Positions 1 to 10,851 of a stretch of 64,000 nucleotides of DNA are shown piece by piece. The DNA lies in assembly GCF_014356525.2 (NCBI RefSeq), contig NC_052515.1, positions 24,187,212 through 24,251,211 on the forward strand, in the 5' to 3' direction. A model generated the notes under the pieces. That model did not search any database, had not been told where the DNA came from, and saw only the letters and a list, made by a program, of their open reading frames with translations. The first letter of the stretch is position 1, and each line of letters starts with the position of its first letter. The position numbers were made by a program, and so were the translations under genes. The stretch comes from Nilaparvata lugens (taxonomy: Eukaryota > Arthropoda > Insecta > Hemiptera > Delphacidae).

Positions 1-597
1 CAATCGCAGCTCTACTGCTCCACCGCTTGGATTCAAAATTTGCATTATACTTTCATGAATTTTAAAACTTCTATTGAAATAACGTAGTTAAAATAGTCTT
101 ATTACAGGTACTGTATAAACCCATTTGGTTATAAAGTTACTATTTTATCACCTTCTCCGTGGATATCTTATAAAAATTTTACAAAATAGATAAAAAAAAA
201 TGTGAGGATCCCAGATAACACGGTAAACAATCTTTGAATTTTCCCTCTTACAAGTATTGCTTGCTAGGCAACCTAAAATTTGGACATTACAATCATAAAA
301 TACTTGACAATATATCAATTATTAAAGTAAAAATAAAATAATCTATCATGCAGGAGCTATAGTGACACATAAAAAAATATTTAGAATTTTTTTAACATCA
401 AAAATTTTTTGTAAAATTATTTCCCACTTGCAATGTTTGTCAGCTTGTTTGGCGGTTGAATTTGCACGTCTACGTTTTTAAGGTTATGTTTCCAAACATT
501 TACAGGTTAGAATTGAAAGCTGTTAGCTGTCAACTATTTGATTTGTTACAAAATTACTTTGTAAATTTTCTAGTTTGATATTATTTTATAAATCTCA
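1..597. promoter_or_regulatory. Upstream region of HPF1
   Basis: AT-rich sequence ending at the HPF1 start codon. It should contain the 5' UTR and promoter, but I see no TATA box or initiator that I can place with confidence, and no coding exon. Confidence 0.3.
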
Positions 598-729
598 ATG
601 CCTAACGATGATTCTACAAGTTTCGAAAATGATAAGCGTGCTCCATGTCGCTATGGAGCAGATTGCTACCAAAAAAATCCTGCACATCATGAGAAGTTCA
701 AACACCCTCCAAAAGCAGGAATTTCAACT
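598..729 (+). CDS. HPF1: HPF1 exon 1: start codon and PBZ zinc finger
   Basis: The ATG at 598 follows a short AT-rich leader and opens 44 codons ending at a GTGAGT donor. Residues 14-38 read as a PAR-binding zinc finger: CRYGADCYQKNPAHHEKFKH has the C-x5-C-x6-H-x5-H spacing and the RYG and YQKNPAH signatures of PBZ fingers such as those in APLF. The module would bind poly(ADP-ribose), which fits a partner of PARP. Human HPF1 lacks a canonical finger here, so the fusion is a lineage feature rather than an error. Confidence 0.85.
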
Positions 730-3700
730 GTGAGTACTTTTAGTTAATTTGTTACAAATATAGGCTATAATTTTATGTATTAATCAATAATTCACAATTC
801 AATGTATTGAGAATGGATTAAATTCAGATTCTGCGTACCAGAAACTTTGAATCTTTGGTCAAATGTCTTATGTTTTAATTTTACCTTACTCAATGCAGCA
901 ATACATTTATAAATGCTTTCAATCAATTTGAGATAAAAGTGTAATTAGATTGTGTTCTAAAATGCTGCCTTACCTTTGCCCTTGTATTCTATAGCCTATT
1001 GAGTTTTTTACTTGCAATACCTTGCAGGTAGTATAACATAACGCAGTAGTGGCTCTTCCATACGGGCCTAGTGGGCTGAAATTACCCAAATTGAACATTA
1101 AATTTATCAAATCAGGCTATATAGTTTATATTTTTTAATAAAATATAAATATTTATTAAAAAAATCAACTGCTACTGGGTGAAAAATCTTGTTCCAAAAC
1201 CATGCACTCATATAAGAGGAAAGCATTAGATTTGTAAGCCACGGATTCCAGGCCCTTCTAGCTAGCATTAGAACTTAACTTATACTACTGTATAAGTTGA
1301 AAACATTTTATGCTTACTCCACAAGTTGGCCAACTCGCTGGCCCAGCGTGGTAAGCTTGGCTGCGTTGGTCTTGCCATCCACACTGTGATGTGACCAGTG
1401 CTCAATCAAGGCCAGCGACATTTCCATGATAGAAATTGAAAGTATTTACCAAAATGAACACAATAAAAAACAATGAATAGTAACGTAATACTGATTGATA
1501 ACATTCAAGTCTATAGCAAATCAACTATTCACAAAAATCTTTATTGAAAAAGAAATAGAAAACCCACACCAAAAACTCCCGTAGACAACAAACCGCCTTC
1601 TGCAACCAAACCTAAAAAACGAGGCTCCTTGTCTGATTGGCTATTGAAACCGGCTGAGAAAAAATTAAAGGAAACTACTCCACCAAAAGAGAAACCCAAA
1701 AACTCTGAACTAAAACAAAATGATAAAAATGAACATAGTAAAGATAAGAAAGCTACAACCTCACAGAAAAATGCCAAATTATTTGAGAATAACTTGGATG
1801 AAGAGGAGGAAACTGAAGAACAAATGGTGAAGAAACTTCAAGAAGTTGAAAAATCTAAAGAATTGAAAAACTCGGAAAATGAAGAAGGTAAAAAATCCAG
1901 AGAAACTGAAAACCCGAGAACTGAAGATCGAAAGACGAATTCTTCCTCTCTTCTAATAACTGAAGATGCTGATGTACAAAGTAGGATAAAATTGATGTTC
2001 CTTGTCGATATGCCTGAAGATTTTTACAAGTTTTGGACGTTCTGTGAATCGGTTGGAAGCTATGCATTATCTAAAGGAGATCCTTGTGGTAAGTTATTTA
2101 ACAATATAATTAATATATAGAAATATTGTTATTATAATGTAGTACTACAAGTTGCATATTGTTTTTATCAATTTGAATAAAGTAGCCCATATAAGTGAAG
2201 TGATTTTATTATAATGTATTATTTCACATAATATGTTATTTGATAAAAATTCTATATAATGAATCAGGTATTATAATAATTTGAACATTATATTATTATC
2301 GTCATTAGATATTTTACATATTATTTATGTAATTTGATCAAAATATATAAATTGAAAACATAGAAATTTTTGAAACATTCATTAATTTCCATGAGTTCTG
2401 ATTGGACTGTTCCCACTCACCTCGGCCGAGCAAGGATGAATAGTCCCATCCGAACTTATGGGAATAATATTCTCACTGTATCGATCCCTTCCGTTGTCAC
2501 AATATGTGGGAATTCAGCTTGGATCAAGCGAATAGATGACCACAGATTGATATACTTTGGTAAATAAAATAATCAGTTGCTATTTATTAATTTTCAGATG
2601 CTTTTAAGAGCGTTGGTCTCAAATTGGTTGGTCCTTTTGATGTATTGGCGAATCGATTTGATACAAACGCTGAATACAGTCAAGAAAGATTACTCAGGCA
2701 TTGGCGATATTATTACGACCCTCCTGAGTTTCAAGTAAGTAATATTGAGGCATTATATTTTTAAGTTTTCACTTATTTTTATTCAAATCTTAACTTTTCT
2801 ATCAAAGTATTATAATTTTCACTCGTTTTTATTTAAATCTCAACTTACTTAAGTTATAACTCTACATCAGTTAGAACTCATGACGGTTAGCAGAGCTGGC
2901 CTCAAGCGATTACCATTCCAACTGGAGAACTGATAGCAAGACGCTTAACTGTGCGATTAGATACGGTTCTGACTGCGAGAAAAATCTTTCTATTTCCAAA
3001 GTTTATTGAAGGAATAATTTCTTATCAAGTCACTGGCTGGAATTGAAGGAATCATAAATGATACAATGAAGGAATCATTTTTAGTTAATTGATTTTCAAT
3101 TACTGGAAGATGATTGATCAATCAGTTGATTCACTCAGAACTTTCACTCTCAACTCATTCAACTTTTTTTTATAAAAACCAATTTGGTTTTAGTGAGTTG
3201 ATGAATACAGAGAAGGCTCTTCATACTTTCGACAGCTATATATTCTGGCATTAACTCCAGACCAGCGAACTGTGTTGCAGGATTATTCCTGGATATAAAA
3301 AAGGCATTCGACACAGTAAGCCACACAATTCTGCTGGACAAACTATATAATGCTGGTATCAGAGGTGTTGCACATATGTGGTTTTCATCCTATTTGAGAG
3401 AAAGGGTGCAATATGTTGTCATAGGAGGTGTGAAGAGTGAGGTCCAGGTAGTAGATTGTGGTGTACCACAAGGATCGGTCCTTGGGCCAATCCTATTTCT
3501 TGTATTCATAAATGACCTTTTCTCATGTAACTACAATGGTGTGCCAGTGTCATACGCAGATGACACTGCTTTTGCATATTGTGGGTTGGATGGTTTGGAC
3601 TTGGAGGGTGTGATGCAGACTGATGTTGATAGGTTGTTGTGGTGGTTCAAACACAATAATCTGTCTCTCAACCTGTCAAAGACCAAGTATATTCTGTTCA

Positions 3701-6700
3701 CACTGTCGTCAAGCTGGAATTTACCATCTGGTTTGAAGTTCCACGTTCATGGTTTGCGGAATAATTGTAACTGTCAAGTTGTCACGCAAATTGACTCCAT
3801 CAAATATTTAGGTGTTACAGTAGATGAGAAGCTTACCTGGTCTCTACACATACGCTATGTTAAAAATTATCTTTCACATATCCTGAGAAAATTCTATTTT
3901 CTAAATAAGATTCTTCCAACCACCATTCTTAGACAGTTATACTTTGCTCTTGTTGACTCTAAACTGAATTATGGAATAAGTTGTTGGGGCTCTACTTACA
4001 TTACCCACTTGAGACCACTTATAACCTTACAAAAATCTATTGTCAGAGCTGTTAAAAAATCAGGAAGATATGAACATGCCTTTCCCCTTTTTCAAGATAT
4101 AAAATGCTTGCCTCTAAGATACATATATGTTTTCAAAGTTTTGTACCTATTCTTTGTAATGTCTGGAAACAGTGGTCAGGCACTTTTCAGGGAGAGAACA
4201 AATTATCAAACTAGGAGAGTCACTTCTGATCTGCTAAGGCTTCCCAGGTCATATACCACTTGTTTCCAGAAATCGTTTGTATTTCTAGGTCCGAAATTTT
4301 TCAATAATTTACCTTTTGAGGAAAAGAGAATTGATAATAGGAAAATGTTCAAATATTACATTCTTAAATGGCTTAGAAATATCTTGCCTGATTGTTTAGA
4401 ATACATGTTTTTTATTCTTTCTTAGTTTTCGACATAATAATTATTATAGTTGTTGAAAATCATATCAAAAAGTAATTAAGCCCAAACTGGAAATGTATGA
4501 GAGGTGAGTGAATGTGTGAGTGTGTGTTTTTATTTTTTTCTTGCCCAAAAAAATTTTTTTTCTTCTTTCTGATTTTATTCAATTATAGTATAAGCACTCC
4601 TGCTTGCACACGTTATCATTATATGCTTACAGCAAGCTAGAAATATTCTGTTTCAAAAAAGCTTTGTTTTTTTGTTGTTTTTTTCATAATACATCATACA
4701 CGTAGAAAGCCTTATTACATAAATTATATTTCATACAATTTCTCCAGTGCTTTTTGTATTTTATTTCCATTTTTGATGTTTGATGTATTTGAAATTTTGT
4801 ATGTATTTGATTTTTGAATCAGAATAAAAAAACAATTTGAATTTGAACTTCACTCAGCTAATCAATATTCATTTCTCCTTTTGATGTGTATTAATTTTTT
4901 TTATTCATAAAATAACATCATAGTACCCTTTTTTGATTTTTTTTAATATAAAATAACATACTAAAAACACAAATTAAAACAACTAGTTTCGATGTTTCTC
5001 ATCATCTTCATTTTTTTAAATTTATTTAACAATTTGCCTTTGCTCTCCTTCACTTCGAACTACATTTTGCTAAGAGTTTTTCAAAAGCATAACATATCCT
5101 ACAGCCTCATTATATTTCAATAGGTTATTTGTTATTTTCTTAGATTTAAAATTGTATTCTATTAATAAAATTAATAACTTTTCAGACTGTGATAAAGGGT
5201 GATGACAAAACAGGCTATCATCTAGGATACTTCCGAGATGACCCCAAAGATAAACCAGTATTCGTAGCTAGTAACATGGCTGAGAAGTCTTACATTATAA
5301 AACCTATTGCGGAAAATCTGTTTGGAGCTGTGAAGTGAGTTTTTCATGTTTTATTACATTAATCTCGTTTGTTCTAATCTCTTGAATATTGGGGAAAGAA
5401 TATCTTTTCATTCTTAAATTTTGGATGACAATTTGAAGGTTCTGGGTTCATTGACTAGAGTCACGGTTAGAGTTTTGTGTAGAATATTCATTTGAATTCG
5501 TTGATTTGCTTTGATTGGATGAACAGTTGACCCACGTAGTATATAATTGCATTTGCATATAATTGTTTTTCGCAATAAAGATATCTTGAATCTTGAAAAT
5601 TTGGGATAGCTCTTCCAATGTTTAGTTTTGAAACAAAAATAACAATTTTGAGGGAGAATTCACATTGTGTGCCTCTCTTGATTGATAATAATGAATAAAA
5701 GATTGATGAAGTAATTATTTCTTGAAAAACGTTATCATCAATTCCAAAATTCTGTTATTGTTGGCTTCAATATGAATGTATTTATTGATTTGTAAAGCCA
5801 TTATGGTTTAGCGACATATTTAGCTCATAGATTGAAAAAATCCGATTAGTTTTTGCTTTTTCAATCAGGTCTACTTCAGCTATCCAATATTTCTCAATTT
5901 TCCAACTAAGCAGTTATATTAGTCATTTTAAGCACAGTAATTCCAAAGGTTCTTAATGTGTCTTAAACAGTTTTTAATCCTGTCATCAATAAGTGTGTTC
6001 ATTTTTATTCATTTTTTCGCTGTGTATGATGCCTACATAAGCTTTCTGCATTAATTTGGGCAATTGATGAAATGAAAAGTCCATGCCTAACGGCATGATT
6101 CGAACCCACGAACCAGGTGACGCTAGAAGACTTAAAGTTGTAACGCCTCAGACCATCAGACCAAAATGGCCTGGTCTTTTCATATTGTAGTTTATGTATT
6201 ATTTTATATTGTTTATTAGATTTATTTACAGGTGGATATCGTATTGAATAACATTTGTATACTGTGCTTGAAAGACAAAACTCGTTTACTAACAAATCAT
6301 AGAGTTAGATGATACATTTTTGAGGTTGTAGCATATTTGTTGTTGTATAGAAAATAATATACCCTCCATGTTGTTAAATTGTTGAATATTCTATAACTCA
6401 CTTTTCAAGCACTATATTATCTATCAAATAAGGCGACGTGCATTCCATTAAAATAAACCATAACAATCTGCAATGATTTTCTGTAACTACTGTTGAAGCT
6501 AATAAAACCATATCATTTATGATAATATCAGCTTATCATTTTTGCTGTGTAGAATTCTAATGAGAAGATTTTCTTATATCTCTACTTTCAATTTTATTTT
6601 TAAAAGATTCATTTAATACATTAACACATTGTATAATGGGTTCCTATTCAGAATAATACTTCGATGCTCTCCTAACATTTATACATTATCATTTGTGCTG

Positions 6701-9700
6701 TGTAGAATTCTAATGAGAAGATCTTCTCATATCTCTACTTCCAATTTTATCTATGAAAGATTCATTCAATTCATTAATACATTGTATAATGGTTTGCTAT
6801 TCAGAATAATACTTTGATTCTCTCCTATACGTTTATATAATTTTATTCTCATAAAGGGTACTAGTAATTCTATCAAGGCACTGTTAAGTATCCCTTAAAA
6901 AATGAATAAAAAATAATTTATTTATTAGTTCTACATTGATAGATACAATATAATTCCCAACTATGAATGATTGGAAAAGGAACAACAGGCTTAAAGCCCA
7001 AAACTGTTCCTTTCCCAAATTTAGATAGAAATTGTCCAAAAAAGGTTATGTTTACACTTCATACTTAATTCATACTTGTTGTTCCCAGTTCTTACCTTGA
7101 AGACGAGAAACAGGTAGCTGATCCATTCGTGAAGGTGAAAATTGTGAAGTTGCAAAATCAACTCACAACATTTGCGAAAAAGGAGAACATCACTCTTGAA
7201 AAGACGACAGAAACAATGAGCAAGCGCAACTCGAAAGTTGTCACAAAGCTGTTCCATAAGGCTGGTCTAGTTGTTCCTTTCGATAAGAAATCAGAAGTTG
7301 GCTATCGAGAGTTGGCTGAGAATGATGGTAAGTTTCTATTTTTCTAATCATCTACCTTTTTTCGTCTATGTTCATGCTTTACTTCTATCTATTCTCTAAG
7401 ATCTCTCAGTATCTTCTATTGTCAACTATTGGTTTCGTCGTGTAGCCTACAATTATGAAATAAAAACACACACATATATATCGTCAGTTTTATTTGGTAC
7501 AGGACCATGGTTTTGTGACCTCAAAATTTGAATTTGACGGTTTAAGTGTGTTTCTATTTCATTATGGAACAGTTCTACAACATCGACAGTCACTCAGTCG
7601 AACTCTTAGCTTATTGAAATTGTAATTCTGTATTATTGTGGCAGGGCATTGATTATGAAACAAGTGTGAATCAGCAACGAATCCTCAACAAACGAAATAA
7701 TTATAAGTCTTATCATTATATCTTCATCCAATGTACCTAAATTTAAAAATGTTATCAATTTATAAGGATGTGATCACATTGAATGCGTGCCTATTAAGTG
7801 CAAGGGCAAGCTTGGCGATGCATTACCAAGCGTGCAGATGAGAAACAAAATCTGGTAAGAGCAATAGGTGATCACACCCTTGGTCACTATCAAAGCCCAA
7901 TTCGAATAAATTTTCAAAATCACCTTACATGTGAAAAGTGAATGTAACTTTGTTTAGGACTATGTTGAGATAAGATTAGATATCATTACCATAGAGGGAA
8001 TACAACATAAATTAGTGTAATATTTTATGTTATTACGTTTGGTTGGCAAAATATTATAACGGAGACAAGTCGAGTTATTCTTCTAAATTCGGAAGAGAAG
8101 TACTGTGGTTAAGAGCTTGACTGTTTCCTCTCAATCATTTTAATGATAAGTACTAATGAATGAATGGAATGATTCAAAAATATAATTTGAGATCATAAAA
8201 CTAGATTTATATACCGTTGTATAACAATTACATCTCTCCGAACTTATTACTGTTGATCTTTTATCGTATTTCTAATTATTACTGTAAACCCACTATTTGA
8301 GAAATTTGAGTAAAAAAGTAAATTCGTATGGCTTTTTGTTGGTGGGAAGTCCCTTGCTGGAAGGTCTCACCTGGCTGGAATATATAATTCAAGGCGTCAA
8401 TGGGCCTTACGATTGTCACATTTCAGTCGGGACCGACAGTTTAAAGTGCCCATCTGATAACATGGGAGTGAAGAGTAAAGAATCTACTAGAGATTGATAA
8501 TGGTATAACAACGAAAAACAGTTTCTTGTTATGTTTTAATAAATAAATGGCTATGAAAATTTCAAACACTGTAGTTCCATTGTATAACAATCACATATCC
8601 AGAGTATTACTTGTGCTACCACTTCAGTTGTTGTATTTCTAATAATTGTAAGCTTACAATCTGAAAAAATCGAGTAAAGAGTCTACTAGATATTAATAAT
8701 GGTGTAACAATCAAAATTAGTTTATAGTAATGTTCTAATACATTATGAATAATAAATGAATAAATGGTTGTGACAAATTTCAAAAAGTAAATTCGTATGG
8801 CTTTTGTTGGTGGGGAGTCCCTTGCGGGAAGGTCCCACCACCTGAATATATAATTTGAGCCGTCAATGGGCCTTACGACTGTCATACTTCAGCCGGGACC
8901 GACAGTTTAACGTGCCCATCCGATAACACGGGAGTGATCTGGTTAAAAAAACTTTTGGTTGTGAGAGGGTTCGAACCCGGGATCTCTATGCTGCTACGCA
9001 AGCTCTCTATCCACTAGACCACGGATCACTCAAATAAAAAATTTCAAATAGTTTAATCAATATAGAAAAATTATACCTGAAATTCAAGTTCTTATTATTT
9101 TTTGGGTCTTGCTGAATATCTTAATATTTTTTCAATCTCTTTCAGCAACAATCAAAATAATGCTGGGCAAGATCGATAAATGTAAAACGGAGGAGGAAAG
9201 GAGAGGCCACATGTCCAGACTGCAACCTGTTATCACGTTTGCCAACATAGCCAACGATGAATGCGACTTTGGAACCAGCCTGGAGCTAGGATTGGATCTG
9301 TTTAGTTTTGGTTCGCCATATCTTCACGAATCGGCAAAGCTCTTAGCTTCAACCGCCTACAGCCTACTGGGTAGAAGTGAATTCGCTAAAATTCTAGAGG
9401 TAAGTTTTACACTTTATTAACACTAGGCTATACTACTATGTATGGATAAAATTAGTACAAAGTATGAAAAGTGTTTCTGATCAAGCGACCAACTTATTAA
9501 AACTGTCTGTTAGACTGGCCACTAACGGTAGAACGTGCATGATAAACATGTACATGCCTGTTCATCATGCATGTTTTGTCATCAGCGAGAGACTTCTAAC
9601 ATAAAATAAACAACGCAACAATGTATGTGGAGACTACCAGCGCCACATAGCTTCATGAGAAAGAATTAAGTGGCCTATTGGCTTGAGTTAACAGTGAAAT

Positions 9701-10542
9701 TTGGAACAAACGCCCTACACTATGGGATTTCTTCTTATGCTATCTTTTTTCTATGATGTTACTTCCATATTAGAACTGGATGTAAGCGTTGGTGAACAAT
9801 ATGGGGTTACCAGTTCAATGGGACAACTTGGAGACTGAATCAAAATTGTTACATTTTGTGCCGGTTGCACAACAGCCGGTTAAGTTTTAACCGTGATTAA
9901 TTCTAAGAGAACCAATCAGAGAAGCCGTCTTTTCAAAAAGGTTTTCTCTTATTGGTTCACGTGAAATTAATCACGGTTGAAATTTAAACGGATGTTGTGC
10001 AACCGGACCTTAAATTCTTAAACTAAGAAACATTATTCTTATTCTTATGACGTAGCTGAAAGCTGATTCTTTAGATATTAATTCAACCTCTGAGTGTAAT
10101 CAATATTTTTAAAACTGCTAAAACTGGCCGTAAGGGTTACTTACCAACAAGCGTTAAATAGTTCAGTGGAGCGTTTAGCACTCTTGCTACAAAACATTTA
10201 TCTGTATACGTTGTTAGCCTGTGATATATTATTGTGTAATAAATTCTTTAGATGAGTTGAAAGTGGAATTTTCTCTCGATAAAACTTCGACCCAATATAA
10301 CCTGTTAACTCAAGTATTTATAGGGAGTTAGGGAGTAAGATGGGTAATATGGTTGGGCAGAAAATCTCTCTGCAACGAGGATTTTTATGTTAATATGAGC
10401 CAAAGGCATGAATGAATAAATTTAGATATTGATTCAGACTGTCTGATTCAGATATTGATTCAATTGTCATAATATTATGCTTATTTTACAGGCTCATCTG
10501 AAAGACAGAAAGAAAGGCAGTAATCTGAGTGCTTTGAAGTGA
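598..10542 (+). CDS. HPF1: Histone PARylation factor 1 (HPF1), seven coding exons
   Basis: HPF1 binds PARP1 and PARP2 in the nucleus and supplies an acidic residue to their active site, directing ADP-ribosylation to serine (family knowledge). Coding exons read directly: 598-729, about 1553-2088, 2598-2734, 5186-5334, 7089-7327, 9146-9399 and 10492-10542 (TGA). Junctions from exon 2 onward join in phase at GT/AG sites. Exon 1 encodes a PBZ-type finger, exon 2 a Lys/Glu-rich linker followed by the conserved MPEDFYKFW block, exons 3-5 the middle of the HPF1 domain, and exon 6 the ANDECDFG motif with the catalytic Asp-Glu pair. The total is about 495 residues, longer than the roughly 346 of human HPF1 because of the finger and linker. 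Odd points: exon 1 ends in phase 0 while either visible acceptor of exon 2 needs phase 2, so a small exon, another splice site or an indel is missing. Intron 3 holds a LINE, and the last two exons are duplicated downstream. Confidence 0.9.
730..1552 (+). other. HPF1 intron 1
   Basis: Non-coding AT-rich sequence between a GTGAGT donor and the uncertain exon 2 acceptor. A short exon whose length leaves a remainder of two may hide here, since the phases of exons 1 and 2 do not match. I could not identify it. Confidence 0.4.
1553..2088 (+). CDS. HPF1: HPF1 exon 2: charged linker and start of HPF1 domain
   Basis: The open frame runs from an in-frame TGA at 1545 to a GTAAGT donor at 2089. The first two thirds are very rich in Lys, Glu, Ser and Thr and probably disordered; it contains a PKKRGS stretch that could serve as a nuclear localisation signal. 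The end carries the conserved VDMPEDFYKFWTFCES block that begins the folded HPF1 domain. The acceptor is uncertain: AG at 1551-1552 or 1557-1558 are both possible and both leave a phase different from the end of exon 1. Confidence 0.8.
3130..4857 (+). mobile_element. 5'-truncated LINE in HPF1 intron 3, with reverse transcriptase
   Basis: A non-LTR retrotransposon copy in the same orientation as HPF1. The ORF 3376-4425 and its upstream extension from about 3229 encode reverse transcriptase: LFLDIKKAFDTVSH (first catalytic Asp block), CGVPQGSVLGPILF and SYADDTAF (YADD box), then the thumb and C-terminal region, ending at 4425. Upstream, NQFGFSELMNTEKAL lies in another frame, so there is one frameshift near 3228, and the endonuclease half is absent. 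A 3' UTR runs to an A-rich tail near 4846. TTCACTCAG occurs at 3130-3138 and 4849-4857 and may be the target-site duplication. The RT motifs suit the Jockey/CR1 group. The copy is dead, but its RT frame is otherwise intact. Confidence 0.8.
3376..4425 (+). CDS. LINE reverse transcriptase fragment
   Basis: 349-residue open frame of non-LTR reverse transcriptase from the element in HPF1 intron 3. Visible motifs are VPQGSVLGP at about residue 32 and YADD at about residue 61, both needed for polymerase activity. The fingers region lies upstream of the first Met and is partly out of frame. It is not a host gene; it is truncated at the N-terminus. Confidence 0.75.
   Translation: MWFSSYLRERVQYVVIGGVKSEVQVVDCGVPQGSVLGPILFLVFINDLFSCNYNGVPVSYADDTAFAYCGLDGLDLEGVMQTDVDRLLWWFKHNNLSLNLSKTKYILFTLSSSWNLPSGLKFHVHGLRNNCNCQVVTQIDSIKYLGVTVDEKLTWSLHIRYVKNYLSHILRKFYFLNKILPTTILRQLYFALVDSKLNYGISCWGSTYITHLRPLITLQKSIVRAVKKSGRYEHAFPLFQDIKCLPLRYIYVFKVLYLFFVMSGNSGQALFRERTNYQTRRVTSDLLRLPRSYTTCFQKSFVFLGPKFFNNLPFEEKRIDNRKMFKYYILKWLRNILPDCLEYMFFILS
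4858..5185 (+). other. Rest of HPF1 intron 3
   Basis: AT-rich intronic sequence between the LINE and the exon 4 acceptor (TTTTCAG at 5179-5185). No further feature seen. Confidence 0.5.
6000..6180 (-). mobile_element. tRNA-Leu-like SINE in HPF1 intron 5
   Basis: On the minus strand, 6176 to 6085 resembles a tRNA with a long variable arm: an A-box-like TGGTCTGATGG and a B box GGTTCGAATC inside the T-arm. Lower coordinates hold its body. The folded structure is degenerate, so it is a SINE head and not a working tRNA gene. Confidence 0.55.
6533..6840 (+). repeat. Two-copy tandem repeat, about 153-bp unit
   Basis: The block beginning GCTGTGTAGAATTCTAATGA occurs at 6544 and again at 6697. The copies stay alignable, with scattered substitutions, to about 6840. 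It lies in HPF1 intron 5. No coding potential seen. Confidence 0.75.
6900..7060. repeat. Degenerate interspersed repeat before HPF1 exon 5
   Basis: The stretch around AGGAACAACAGGCTTAAAGC resembles segments near 37970-38040 and 44710-44830: a short AT-rich lead, TTTATTTATTTAT and a central block about AACTGTTCC. It is probably the 3' end of a retroelement family of unknown class. Confidence 0.35.
7328..8215 (+). other. HPF1 intron 6, left part
   Basis: Non-coding. Near 7760-7880 there is a faint repeat with GTGATCACA at both sides (about 7768 and 7869), suggesting a decayed palindromic element. Nothing else identified. Confidence 0.35.
8216..8783. repeat. Diverged tandem repeat split by a SINE
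   Basis: Sequence at 8216-8314 plus 8475-8575 is repeated as one continuous block at about 8577-8783 (shared landmarks: CATTGTATAACAATCACAT, GAGTAAAGA, CTACTAGA). The first copy is interrupted by the SINE at 8315-8474. The SINE therefore inserted after the duplication. Confidence 0.6.
8315..8474 (-). mobile_element. SINE copy, head missing
   Basis: Matches 8784-8935 closely (AAGTAAATTCGTATGGC to CACGGGAGTG-like end). It lacks the tRNA-like head present in the second copy. GAGTAAA occurs on both sides (8308 and 8478 region) and may be a target duplication. Confidence 0.6.
8784..9036 (-). mobile_element. tRNA-derived SINE, complete with head
   Basis: Read on the minus strand, the element begins with a tRNA-like head at 9033-8965 containing TGGTCTAGTGGATAGAG (A box) and GGTTCGAACCC (B box). 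A conserved body follows, with GTCGGTCCCGGCTGAAG and CCCACCAACA, ending in AATTCGTATGGC-complement sequence. A headless second copy is at 8315-8474. RNA polymerase III promoters of this form drive SINE transcription. Confidence 0.7.
9146..9399 (+). CDS. HPF1: HPF1 exon 6: catalytic exon
   Basis: A pyrimidine-rich TTTCAG acceptor precedes the exon, which begins in phase 1, so that G from exon 5 plus CA completes an Ala codon. It ends in phase 0 at GTAAGT. It encodes the C-terminal lobe with the ANDECDFG motif; the adjacent Asp and Glu correspond to the residues that HPF1 contributes to the PARP active site. The exon joins 10492-10542, which ends in NLSALK and TGA. Confidence 0.88.
9870..10012. 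mobile_element. Palindromic MITE (GTGCCGGTTGCACAA family)
   Basis: GCCGGTTGCACAACAGCCGG on the left is inverted at the right as GTTGTGCAACCGG. Internal arms ACCGTGATTAATT and AATTAATCACGGT pair too, so nearly the whole element folds. Further copies are at 11557-11705 (inside the HPF1 duplication), 32150-32298 and, partly, 28571-28835 and 32389-32486. Confidence 0.75.
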
Positions 10543-10851
10543 GCGGCTGAAAGAACTAATGTGAGAATTCTCAAGTGAGAGTGTACTACTGATGAATTAG
10601 TTTTATATCCAGTCATGTGATAGATTATAAAATAGACTGGTCTCTTTGTTAATTTGTTCAGTATTAACTTTTCGGACCGTAGATCTGTTACTCAATCATT
10701 TATTACAAATAAATGATTTGATAAGCTAATTAATTTATTCATGAGTGACGTAGTTGAACTCTTCAATTTCCTGTTTTGAAATTGTCTACGACTAAACTTA
10801 TCTTATTTCATTAAATTCATAAAGATTGGAAAGTGTTTTTTATTCTCATAA

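Noticed and set aside
8965..9036. tRNA gene
   Set aside because: A SINE head: its downstream body is shared with 8315-8474.
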